Origin: Toxonevra muliebris
Lineage: Eukaryota > Arthropoda > Insecta > Diptera > Pallopteridae
Assembly (NCBI GenBank): GCA_963691655.1
Contig: OY829330.1
Coordinates: 186,001-250,000, forward strand
Direction of reading: 5' to 3'
DNA length: 64,000 nt
The notes below the pieces were generated by a model. The model saw nothing but the letters and a program-made list of their open reading frames with translations, searched no databases and was not told the DNA's origin. The position numbers and the translations under genes were made by a program. Below, in pieces: positions 56,343 to 64,000 of this stretch. Numbering within the stretch: the stretch's first letter is position 1; each line of letters opens with the position of its first letter.

Positions 56343-57369
56343 TATAAAATATTAAGTTGTTAATTATATAATTAATTAACGTATTTGTATGTTGTTGACT
56401 TTAATTTAATGCTCTTGCTTGCAAGTGTCGTCGAAATTGTGCAGACTGACGTCCTTAAAGGCGTCGGTTGCGTAAAAAACCATACGGTAACTTATTATTA
56501 TACGGCAACATTGTACAAAGTGTTTGATTTTGACCAGAACATTAATCCTGAAAGAAGAAAATTTTTGTAAATTGGTGTAATCCTGTTATGAGAGAACTAG
56601 CAGAAGATAAATTAAAATTTATTCAATTGCTTAAGCTAATATTCTTATGCCCTTCATACTCTGTGTATAGGGTATATTGGTTTTGATCATGTAACGGGTT
56701 TTTATAACGCACGTAATTAAGCGTCAAGGTGTGGACATTATGGTGGGTAAATTCTGCTTCCTAAATCGGATGTGCGATAAAGTTGTTGTACAAAAAACTT
56801 TTTTAACTTTGCTGAAGGAAGTTTAAGTCCTCTAAGGGTTTAAATTGGAAATTTAAACTACATATCGACAATTAATTAATAAATTTCATTTTTATCACCC
56901 AGCATTAAACTATATTTATACCATGCTTAAGACCCCAATATTGCTCATTTAAATACAGCACACGGTTGCATTAATGAACCGCTGTTTTGAACAATCAACA
57001 AAAAAGAACGAGGAAATACAAGTGTTTGTAGAAAATAAAAAGATAAGTAATTTAAAAAATGGATACCGACAATAGGGACGAAGAATACGAAATATTTTTA
57101 AATATAATAATAAATTGACGTCCACAGAGAATAAGTGACCGCCGGCATTTTTTCATGTGTTTCGATGCAAAAGATTTCCGGGATAGATTCCGTATGAGCA
57201 AAGAACCTCCATGAATGGTGTTAGAGTTAATTCGATTTAAAATTTTATATAAAATCATTTGGTAAAGTAATTTTTAATGTTTTTATTTATTTTATGAACA
57301 TATGGTTACTGATTTTGAATCCATTCGTTGTACAATTGCAGCAAAAAGGCATATGGGCCATGGCCTACG
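56263..57369. repeat. 1.1-kb tandem duplication, copy 1 (contains onecut start)
   Basis: From CTGGCAAGTGTTTGATGTTC (inside onecut codons 24-27) to GGGCCATGGCCTACG. It is repeated at 57370-58461 at about 98% identity. It includes the onecut start codon region and about 930 bp of upstream sequence ending in a LINE RT scrap. Confidence 0.92.
57287..57369 (+). pseudogene. LINE RT scrap inside duplication copy 1
   Basis: The plus strand reads LILNPFVVQLQQKGIWAMAY then A, and is cut before the ADD motif by the duplication junction. Confidence 0.6.
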
Positions 57370-58461
57370 CTGGCAAGTGTTTGATGTTCGATGATTTCAC
57401 TGATTGACTCCATGCTCATTTTAATAATTGAATTACGTAAGTTTTTCATTATAAAATATTAAGTTGTTAATTATATAATTAATTAACGTATTTGTATGTT
57501 GTTGACTTTAATTTAATGCTCTTGCTTGCAAGTGTCGTCGAAATTGTGCAGGCGTCGGTTGCGTAAAAAACCATACGGTAACTTATTCGTTGCAACATTG
57601 TACAAAGTGTTTGATTTTGACCAGAACATTAATCCTGAAAGAAGAAAATTTTTGTAAATTGGTGTAATCCTGTTATGAGAGAACTAGCAGAAGATAAATT
57701 AAAATTTATTCAATTGCTTAAGCTAATATTCTTATGCCCTTCATACTCTGTGTATAGGGTATATTGGTTTTGATCATGTAACGGGTTTTTATAACGCACG
57801 TAATTAAGCGTCAAGGTGTGGACATTATGGTGGGTAAATTCTGCTTCCTAAATCGGATGTGCGATAAAGTTGTTGTACAAAAAACTCGTTTTAACTTTGC
57901 TGAAGGAAGTTTAAGTCCTCTAAGGGTTTAAATTGGAAATTTAAACTACATATCGACAATTAATTAATAAATTTCATTTTTATCACCCAGCATTAAACTG
58001 TATTTATACCATGCTTAAGACCCCAATATTGCTCATTTAAATACAGCACACGGTTGCATTAATGAACCGCTGTTTTGAACAATCAACAAAAAAGAACGAG
58101 GAAATACAAGTGTTTGTAGAAAATAAAAAGATAAGTAATTTAAAAAATGGATACCGACAATAGGGACGAAGAATACGAAATATTTTTAAATATAATAATA
58201 AATTGACGTCCACAGAGAATAAGTGACCGCCGGCATTTTTTCATGTGTTTCGATGCAAAAGATTTCCGGGATAGATTCCGTATGAGCAAAGAACCTCCAT
58301 GAATGGTGTTAGAGTTAATTCGATTTAAAATTTTATATAAAATCATTTGGTAAAGTAATTTTTAATGTTTTTATTTATTTTATGAACATATGGTTACTGA
58401 TTTTGAATCCAATCGTTGTACAATTGCAGCAAAAAGGCATATGGGCCATGGCCTACGCTGA
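57370..58461. repeat. 1.1-kb tandem duplication, copy 2
   Basis: Second copy, carrying the first 26 or so onecut codons (MSMESISEIIEHQTLAS) fused at 57370 to unrelated sequence. The coding part has one synonymous change (GAA/GAG Glu). Two small deletions occur relative to copy 1 near 57552 and 57588. The onecut reading frame in this copy is truncated, so it is a dead partial copy, but it also duplicates any 5' UTR or promoter-proximal sequence. Confidence 0.92.
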
Positions 58462-58590
58462 TGATGTAGTTTTTTCCCAAAATTGTAAGTTTATTCAAAA
58501 CTGGCATTTTGAGTGGAAATGTGTGTGTATTTTTGAATATAAACTGGGGTGTCAGAACATGACAAAGTCTTAAATCCATCAAAAGATACC
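58382..58590 (+). pseudogene. LINE reverse transcriptase fragment
   Basis: The plus strand reads LILNPIVVQLQQKGIWAMAY, ADDVVFSQNCKFIQ, then a shifted remnant ending SLNPSK. The AYADDVV box is RT motif C of non-LTR elements. A short, degenerate fragment. Confidence 0.7.
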
Positions 58591-58920
58591 CATTAAGGCT
58601 TTTGAGCGCGCTAATTCATCAGCTTTCTCATTCCCTTCAATGTTCCCATGGCCGGGAACTTAGATGAGAGTGATGTCAGCATAATAATTTAGCTCGCCCA
58701 GTACTTCCCTGCATTCTTTAATTAGCTTTGATTGTATGGTGGTGGATTGAAGCGAGTTTATTGCTGCCTGGCTGTCGATCAAAATAGCGACCTTACACCT
58801 ATCTGTGATATGACGCTTTATTAGTCGACAAGCTTCCCTAATAGCCAGAACATCAGCCTGAAAAACCGAAGCATCATTAGGTAAACGTAAAAATTTATTT
58901 ATTTCCACGTGCGGTAAAAA
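58591..58920 (-). pseudogene. LINE RNase H fragment
   Basis: The minus strand reads LRLPNDASVFQADVLAIREA, CRLIKRH, AILIDSQAAINSLQSTTIQS, KLIKECREVLGELNYYADIT, followed by a VPGHGNIEGNEKADEL-like stretch near 58605-58655 after a stop. It is part of an RNase H domain from an I/LOA-type LINE, opposite in orientation to the RT scrap next to it, so the two are separate fragments. Confidence 0.8.
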
Positions 58921-58998
58921 ACGGCTTAGTCAATTTGGAGATTAACTGTTGACCATGTAAAAAAAGTGAGTTTTCAGAAAAACATGTATAACACAGTG

Positions 58999-60081
58999 TG
59001 TGAGGACGCAAGTCGGTCCACCCCCTCGTTTGCGTCTCCCCAGTGGAGTTACTTTACATTTTATTTTTTTATATATTCCATTATTGTTTATTTTACTTCA
59101 TTATTTTCTTTTCTTACCATTAATTGTTTATTTTATTATATATTGAATTGTTTATTTTGGTTGTCTAATTGTTAAGTTTTTTATTATTTGCCCATGAAGG
59201 GACAGTTTGTATTATTAAATAACCTAAAAATTGCTAAATCTAAGTATTGTACATTAAAACGAAAATGCAACCGTTCAATTGCATAAATTAATAGTCGAGT
59301 GGTGAACACACTCATCTAGCTGAATGACGCCATGTTTCGAACTCAACGAAGGGGAAAAAACAACGAAACTACAAGCAGATGGCGGCGAACGGAAAAAACT
59401 CTTTCTTTTTCGGCGATCAACAGCGGCAGCAAGCAGACGTAGATTCAGGTGAGTGTCTCGCGACGGAACAGTGACTAGGAAAGCCATTTTTTTTACACAT
59501 CGACGCTCCTTGGTGCCACGCATCAGGAGGATCAGCGGGATAGGCCACGCCGTCCACCCCACAGTGTTTATAGAAAACAAAAATATAAAATTAAAGTTAA
59601 ATAAAAATAAAAGTAATATTAAAAAAAAAAAAAATGAATTAATAAATAAACCAAATATAAAAAAAAAGTGAAAACGAAGTGAGTGAGTGTTGCTCTTTTT
59701 TTTGTTCATCACCTTTTAGTGCTACGCACTAAAGGGTCCATTTGCCGGTTTCAGATCGACGCTCCTTTGTGCCACGCACTAGGAGAGATTCGAGTGATAG
59801 GCCACGCCATCGTCCAGCAGAATTTAAGGTGCAACGCACCATACGATAGTTTGTAAGTAGGTGCTCCATAGTGCCACGCACTGGGAGGAATCACAAGGCC
59901 ACGCCTTGAGGAAAAATAAAAAAAGTGAAATTCAGAAAAATAGAGGGGCAAGATCCCCAAGTGAGTGTTGTGTAGTGTCCGTAAATTGAAAATAGTTCAC
60001 CCCGGTCCCTGTAACAAATAAATTTCTGTAGCCTCGAACCCTGGACTCGGCGAGTGATACCCAGGCTAGAGCTTCGTTACA
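58999..60081 (+). repeat. LTR element C, 5' LTR (1083 bp)
   Basis: Starts TGTGAGGACGCAAGTCGG and ends GCTTCGTTACA. It is nearly identical to 62798-63880 (same length, differing at an A/T run near 59626). AGTG precedes it (58995-58998) and follows the second LTR (63881-63884), a 4-bp target duplication. The downstream third contains a series of GTGCnACGCAC mini-hairpins. Short open frames in it are not genes. Confidence 0.95.
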
Positions 60082-60082
60082 G

Positions 60083-60100
60083 TGGCGCCCGAGCAGGGAC
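60083..60100 (+). promoter_or_regulatory. Primer binding site, tRNA-Lys type
   Basis: TGGCGCCCGAGCAGGGAC lies one base after the LTR. It is one base different from the complement of the 3' end of animal tRNA-Lys(UUU), the primer of several retroelements. Confidence 0.85.
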
Positions 60101-60419
60101 CGCGTGGTCGACAAGGAATAGTTACAGCTACCAACTTAAAAAAAAAAAAAAGGGAAACACACTACCAACCAAAAAAAAAAAAAAAAAAAAAAAAATTTAA
60201 TTTTTTTTTTGTGAAATACTAGCAACCAAAAAAAAAAATAATATAAAATTTAATTTTTTTTTGTTGTGAAACATTACGAACAAAAGGAAAAAAAATTTTC
60301 TCGAGCTCCGGACAGTAACACATATTTGTTAATTAATTTTATATTCAGTTCCCAAAATTTTCGTGGCGAGCAAACGCATTAGCCCCTTTAATTACAGGTC
60401 TATTGTGGAGACAACAACC
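60101..60419 (+). other. Element C leader
   Basis: Dominated by A- and T-homopolymer tracts. No gene; the upstream open extension of gag (from 60363) lacks an ATG. Confidence 0.6.
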
Positions 60420-61622
60420 ATGGGAGGAAACGGAGGACCGGACACGCTTACGACATCATGGGTCTACTACCTCAAGTCAGCTGAACTCACCGCATATGCA
60501 CACGAACTGGGTGTGGAGTTAAATGGAACCGTGGAGGAACAGCGCAAACAGTTTTCACAATTTATCAGTGGTGGCAACCACACCGAAGGGAAACTGGCCC
60601 ATTTACAAGAACTACAGACCAAGCATACGAAGAAGAAAACAACGTCCCGGACGCCAAGTGAGACCCGCAATGGAGCTGACTCACTCAGGGTCCCTGGTGA
60701 AACCCACAATGACAGCTCCCTCGACGTTGATACCAAGAGCCCTACAAGACGAAACTGCTACCCGCTGATAATTCCAAGTCTCGGACAGGAAGCTGCAGTA
60801 AGTATTCAAGACCCCGTTTCGGTTGCCCATGGCACCGAAAAGGTCATGGAACAAATACAGAAGTGGTCCGCTAGGTATGACGGAGGTAAGGACTCATTAT
60901 TTTTTATTGAACGCGTTGAGGAATTGGCAGAGGCGTATGGCATACACCTTGATTCGCTCCCAAGGACCATGCCAGAGTTATTGCAAGACAAGGCCCTGGT
61001 CTGGTATAGGAACAACAACGCACATTGGTCTACGTGGGATTCGTTTAAACGTGACTTTAAATCTTTCTTTTTACCCCCTAGGTATTTCGATACAGTGGAT
61101 GACGAGATCCGGAAGCGGTACCAGCGACCTCAAGAGAGCTTCAAGGACTATGTCCTCGCATTACAAACTCTGATGCGCCACGCATCCTACACGGAAGAAC
61201 AAAAGCTAGAAAGGATTTACCGAAACTGCCACGCAGACTATCAATGGTATATCCGGCGCAAGGACTACCAGACGCTTGCCGACTTGCTCACACTCGCCGG
61301 AGATCTTGAAAGCATCCGCGAACGAGAAACACCACAAGTGGCTACGCCACCTGGATCTACACTTGTGTCTACGACACCAGCGCAACATCGCTTCTTGGAG
61401 CCCCGCCCAGCAGGATGTGTTAACCCCAGAACGGTATGCCACCGCTGTGGACAAGAGGGTCATCAAAAACAAACATGTACCAACCAGGTGAAACTATATT
61501 GCTGGGACTGCGGTCGAATCAATATTCGTACGAAAGAATGTTGCCGCAGACAGGGAAACGACGACGAGGCTCGCTCGCGAGGGACAGCGAGGCCTCCAAT
61601 TGCTCCCCCTCGCCCAAACTAA
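60420..61622 (+). CDS. gag: Element C Gag with zinc knuckles
   Basis: 400 codons from ATG at 60420 (MGGNGGPDTLTTSWVYYLKS). An N-terminal helical part and a basic linker precede the capsid region: IQKWSARYDGGKDSLFFIER, ALVWYRNNNAHWSTWDSFKR, DFKSFFLPPRYFDTVDDEIR, RYQRPQESFKDYVLALQTLM, typical of gypsy-class Gag. The first zinc knuckle is complete (CHRCGQEGHQKQTC). The second has Ile in place of His (CWDCGRINIRTKEC). The frame is intact, suggesting a recent element. Near its end, G GGA AAC at 61553-61559 is in the Gag frame and probably directs a -1 shift into protease. Confidence 0.92.
   Translation: MGGNGGPDTLTTSWVYYLKSAELTAYAHELGVELNGTVEEQRKQFSQFISGGNHTEGKLAHLQELQTKHTKKKTTSRTPSETRNGADSLRVPGETHNDSSLDVDTKSPTRRNCYPLIIPSLGQEAAVSIQDPVSVAHGTEKVMEQIQKWSARYDGGKDSLFFIERVEELAEAYGIHLDSLPRTMPELLQDKALVWYRNNNAHWSTWDSFKRDFKSFFLPPRYFDTVDDEIRKRYQRPQESFKDYVLALQTLMRHASYTEEQKLERIYRNCHADYQWYIRRKDYQTLADLLTLAGDLESIRERETPQVATPPGSTLVSTTPAQHRFLEPRPAGCVNPRTVCHRCGQEGHQKQTCTNQVKLYCWDCGRINIRTKECCRRQGNDDEARSRGTARPPIAPPRPN
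61553..61596 (+). promoter_or_regulatory. Programmed -1 frameshift signal between Gag and protease
   Basis: The slippery heptamer GGGAAAC (61553-61559) has codons GGA and AAC in the Gag frame. A 6-nt spacer (61560-61565) follows, then a stem: GAGG-CTCGCT (61566-61575) pairs with AGCGAG-(G bulge)-CCTC (61586-61596) around a 10-nt loop. A -1 slip leads directly into the protease frame (GKRRRGSLARDSEASN). Motif, phase, spacing and structure all fit known retroviral signals. Confidence 0.85.
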
Positions 61623-62668
61623 AACCACTACAGCACGATGACAAGAGAATCTTCGCCAATATCGTGATTGGCGGAGAACACGTGGCGGCGACTATCGATT
61701 CGGGTGCGACCCGAAGTTTCGTCAGCGCAGAATTCATGACACGATTAAGAGAGCGGTGTACGTGGATCCCCTACCGGGGTGATGTCACCTTAGCAGATGG
61801 TACGGTGTGTCTTCTCGAGCACGCCGTACAATTAAAAGTACAGTTGGGTAGTAATGAAAACACAGTTCGGTTTCTTCTCCTACCCGAGGCCACGGAAGAA
61901 GTAATCCTGGGCCTTGACTATCTGATCGCAGACGACAACAACAGCCGGCACAGCAACTACAGCCGCTCACGCCCAACGGCTTTCACACCAGCCCTGACAC
62001 CATATGGCAACAACAGCCTCTGTCAGCGGGCCACCGAGGCGCATCTTCAGCATCGCGCCCAGCGCCGCGTGCACCTGATAGCTCTCGCACCAGTCTTGAC
62101 CGCAGGTGGTCACACCAGCCTTTGTCAGCAGGCCCCCGAAACCCACTATCAGCATCACGCCCACAGCCGCGTGCACCTCACAGTTCTCACGACAGCTCCA
62201 ATACCAGACAACAACAACAGCCTCGGTCAACAGACTACCGAAATGGGCCTTCAGCATTACGCCCACAGCCGCGCGCACAAGACCATTCTCGCACCGACCC
62301 TGACTGCAAACAACCACAACAACCACCACAGCGACAACAGGCGCGTACGCCCATCGGCTCCTACGCCAGACGGCACCAACGGCCTCTGTCAGCAGGCACC
62401 AGAGGCGCACCTTCAGCATCGCGCCCACAGCCGCGTGTACCTCACGGCTCTCACTTCAGCCCCAATACCCGACCACAACAACGGCCTCTGGCAACAGACC
62501 ACCGAGATGCGCCACGTTCACAGCCGCGCGCACCTAATAGCCCTGAACACAGTCGACGGCAACCACCGGTACAGCGACAACAGACACGTGCGCCAGACAA
62601 CTCGCCTGTTGGCTCCGACGCCAGCAGCCTCGATGCAGAGACAATGCGGGAGATCCACGCCATCATGA
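61559..62668 (+). CDS. Element C protease (Gag-Pro frameshift product)
   Basis: Frame -1 relative to Gag. After a basic linker comes RIFANIVIGGEHVAATIDSG with the aspartic-protease triad D-S-G-A, then TRSFVSAEFMTRL, VTLADGTVCLLEHAVQLKVQ, FLLLPEATEEVILGLDYLIA (the ILGLDYL second motif). The protease domain ends near 61930. The frame then stays open through a repetitive region to 62668, but that part is probably the out-of-frame shadow of the next ORF. There is no reverse transcriptase, RNase H or integrase anywhere in the element. Confidence 0.85.
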   Translation, partial: RRRGSLARDSEASNCSPSPKLKPLQHDDKRIFANIVIGGEHVAATIDSGATRSFVSAEFMTRLRERCTWIPYRGDVTLADGTVCLLEHAVQLKVQLGSNENTVRFLLLPEATEEVILGLDYLIADDNNSRHSNYSRSRPTAFTPALTPYGNNSLCQRATEAHLQHRAQRRVHLIALAPVLTAGGHTSLCQQAPETHYQHHAHSRVHLTVLTTAPIPDNNNSLGQQTTEMGLQHYAHSRAHKTILAPTLTANNHNNHHSDNRRVRPSAPTPDGTNGLCQQAPEAHLQHRAHSRVYLTALTSAPIPDHNNGLWQQTTEMRHVHSRAHLIALNTVDGNHRYSDNRHVRQTTRLLAPTPAASMQRQCGRSTPS

Positions 62669-62802
62669 GGGCAAGCCAAGGCCCTGGCCGACGTCGGGCC
62701 TTCCTAGAATACGTCCGCGGCCACCGCATCAGTTTCCGCGTCACGGCCGAAGGCGTGGTGCGATGGAAGCTCGCGCCTTACCGAGGTGAGGGGGGTGTGT
62801 GA
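61918..62802 (+). CDS. Element C third ORF: P/Q/R-rich repeats with conserved-looking C-terminus
   Basis: Open from 61918 (just after a TGA at 61915) to a TGA at 62800-62802 that overlaps the first bases of the 3' LTR. It contains five degenerate 34-residue (102-bp) repeats starting near 62011, 62113, 62215, 62377 and 62479, with the theme QPLSAG.RG..SASRPQPRAP. It ends in a non-repetitive part (DAETMREIHAIMRASQGPGR, RRAFLEYVRGHRISFRVTAE, GVVRWKLAPYRGEGGV). That tail may be the last part of a former Pol, joined by deletion. It is again -1 relative to the protease frame. It has no good ATG, so expression would need a shift or fusion. Much richer in G+C than its surroundings. Confidence 0.55.
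   Translation, partial: LSDRRRQQQPAQQLQPLTPNGFHTSPDTIWQQQPLSAGHRGASSASRPAPRAPDSSRTSLDRRWSHQPLSAGPRNPLSASRPQPRAPHSSHDSSNTRQQQQPRSTDYRNGPSALRPQPRAQDHSRTDPDCKQPQQPPQRQQARTPIGSYARRHQRPLSAGTRGAPSASRPQPRVPHGSHFSPNTRPQQRPLATDHRDAPRSQPRAPNSPEHSRRQPPVQRQQTRAPDNSPVGSDASSLDAETMREIHAIMRASQGPGRRRAFLEYVRGHRISFRVTAEGVVRWKLAPYRGEGGV
62784..62797 (+). promoter_or_regulatory. Polypurine tract
   Basis: GAGGTGAGGGGGGTG-type purine run directly before the 3' LTR start at 62798, the expected plus-strand primer site. Confidence 0.7.
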
Positions 62803-63880
62803 GGACGCAAGTCGGTCCACCCCCTCGTTTGCGTCTCCCCAGTGGAGTTACTTTACATTTTATTTTTTTATATATTCCATTATTGTTTATTTTACTTCAT
62901 TATTTTCTTTTCTTACCATTAATTGTTTATTTTATTATATATTGAATTGTTTATTTTGGTTGTCTAATTGTTAAGTTTTTTATTATTTGCCCATGAAGGG
63001 ACAGTTTGTATTATTAAATAACCTAAAAATTGCTAAATCTAAGTATTGTACATTAAAACGAAAATGCAACCGTTCAATTGCATAAATTAATAGTCGAGTG
63101 GTGAACACACTCATCTAGCTGAATGACGCCATGTTTCGAACTCAACGAAGGGGAAAAAACAACGAAACTACAAGCAGATGGCGGCGAACGGAAAAAACTC
63201 TTTCTTTTTCGGCGATCAACAGCGGCAGCAAGCAGACGTAGATTCAGGTGAGTGTCTCGCGACGGAACAGTGACTAGGAAAGCCATTTTTTTTACACATC
63301 GACGCTCCTTGGTGCCACGCATCAGGAGGATCAGCGGGATAGGCCACGCCGTCCACCCCACAGTGTTTATAGAAAACAAAAATATAAAATTAAAGTTAAA
63401 TAAAAATAAAAGTAATATTTTAAAAAAAAAAAATGAATTAATAAATAAACCAAATATAAAAAAAAAGTGAAAACGAAGTGAGTGAGTGTTGCTCTTTTTT
63501 TTGTTCATCACCTTTTAGTGCTACGCACTAAAGGGTCCATTTGCCGGTTTCAGATCGACGCTCCTTTGTGCCACGCACTAGGAGAGATTCGAGTGATAGG
63601 CCACGCCATCGTCCAGCAGAATTTAAGGTGCAACGCACCATACGATAGTTTGTAAGTAGGTGCTCCATAGTGCCACGCACTGGGAGGAATCACAAGGCCA
63701 CGCCTTGAGGAAAAATAAAAAAAGTGAAATTCAGAAAAATAGAGGGGCAAGATCCCCAAGTGAGTGTTGTGTAGTGTCCGTAAATTGAAAATAGTTCACC
63801 CCGGTCCCTGTAACAAATAAATTTCTGTAGCCTCGAACCCTGGACTCGGCGAGTGATACCCAGGCTAGAGCTTCGTTACA
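62798..63880 (+). repeat. LTR element C, 3' LTR (1083 bp)
   Basis: Second copy of 58999-60081, followed by AGTG (63881-63884). The near identity of the LTRs indicates a recent insertion. Confidence 0.95.
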
Positions 63881-63884
63881 AGTG

Positions 63885-64000
63885 TTACAAAATTTAGTGA
63901 AGTAGAAATACCTGGGAAGTCATACTATTTTACTTGTAGGTCTTATCGAGTAAAACAAGAGTCTGTACTTGAAATTTTCCAAACACCAAAAAAGAAACTT
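63885..64000. other. Flanking sequence to window end
   Basis: 116 bases after the target duplication. No feature recognised. Confidence 0.4.

Noticed and set aside
57052..58346. Duplicate 68-residue minus-strand frames (57052-57258 and 58140-58346) as a gene pair
   Set aside because: They are identical only because they lie in the tandem duplication. No recognisable domain; the surrounding sequence is noncoding.
58999..63880. CRISPR or satellite array from the repeated 1083-bp blocks
   Set aside because: They are two LTRs of one element with PBS, PPT and target duplication.

Overview
This window is nuclear DNA from a higher fly (Diptera, Brachycera). It is AT-rich and intron-bearing. It carries one recognisable host gene, the CUT-homeodomain transcription factor onecut, on the minus strand. 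Everything else that can be identified is transposable-element (TE) sequence: RNase H-bearing non-LTR elements, gypsy-class LTR elements with tRNA-Lys-type primer sites, a Penelope-like element, mariner/Tc1, PIF/Harbinger and piggyBac-like MITEs, and tRNA-headed SINEs. onecut lies on the small fourth chromosome (Muller element F) in Drosophila melanogaster. Element F is the ancestral X in many other flies, so this may be an X or dot-chromosome region. That placement is inference; the species is not identified.

Layout. Bases 1-7190 are mostly noncoding with a MADF-like fragment and several inverted repeats. 7190-11120 holds a truncated LINE with very long target duplications, an internally deleted mariner, two tandem tRNA-headed SINEs and two MITEs sharing a junction. 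12691-15871 is a nest of elements with long inverted termini around a deleted Tc1/mariner. 15872-29138 contains small foldback elements, a PIF/Harbinger relic (22003-23884), a LINE (about 24988-26907), a MITE and interlocked inverted repeats.

onecut is complement(29139 or 30714..31049, 53295..53488, 53624..56342). The CUT domain is in the first coding exon and the homeodomain is split over the second and third. Splice sites and phases fit exactly. The first stop (UGA followed by C, at 30716-30714) is followed in the same frame by 524 more sense codons of the same N/Q/D-rich character, which suggests stop-codon readthrough making a protein of about 1,607 residues as well as the 1,082-residue one.

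The 22.2 kb intron inside the homeodomain (31050-53294) is a stack of nested insertions: LINE1, split by a TTAA-targeting MITE, split by LINE2 (12-bp target duplication), split by LTR element A, which in turn carries a long-LTR gypsy-class element B (36900-46588) and a Penelope-like element with an inverted partial copy (about 46747-50783).

Upstream of onecut, a 1.1 kb tandem duplication (56263-57369 and 57370-58461) has copied the first coding codons. 58999-63880 is a young LTR element C with 1083-bp LTRs and a 4-bp AGTG target duplication. It encodes Gag and protease but no reverse transcriptase or integrase. Its gag-protease junction has a textbook -1 frameshift signal (GGGAAAC, 6-nt spacer, stem-loop).
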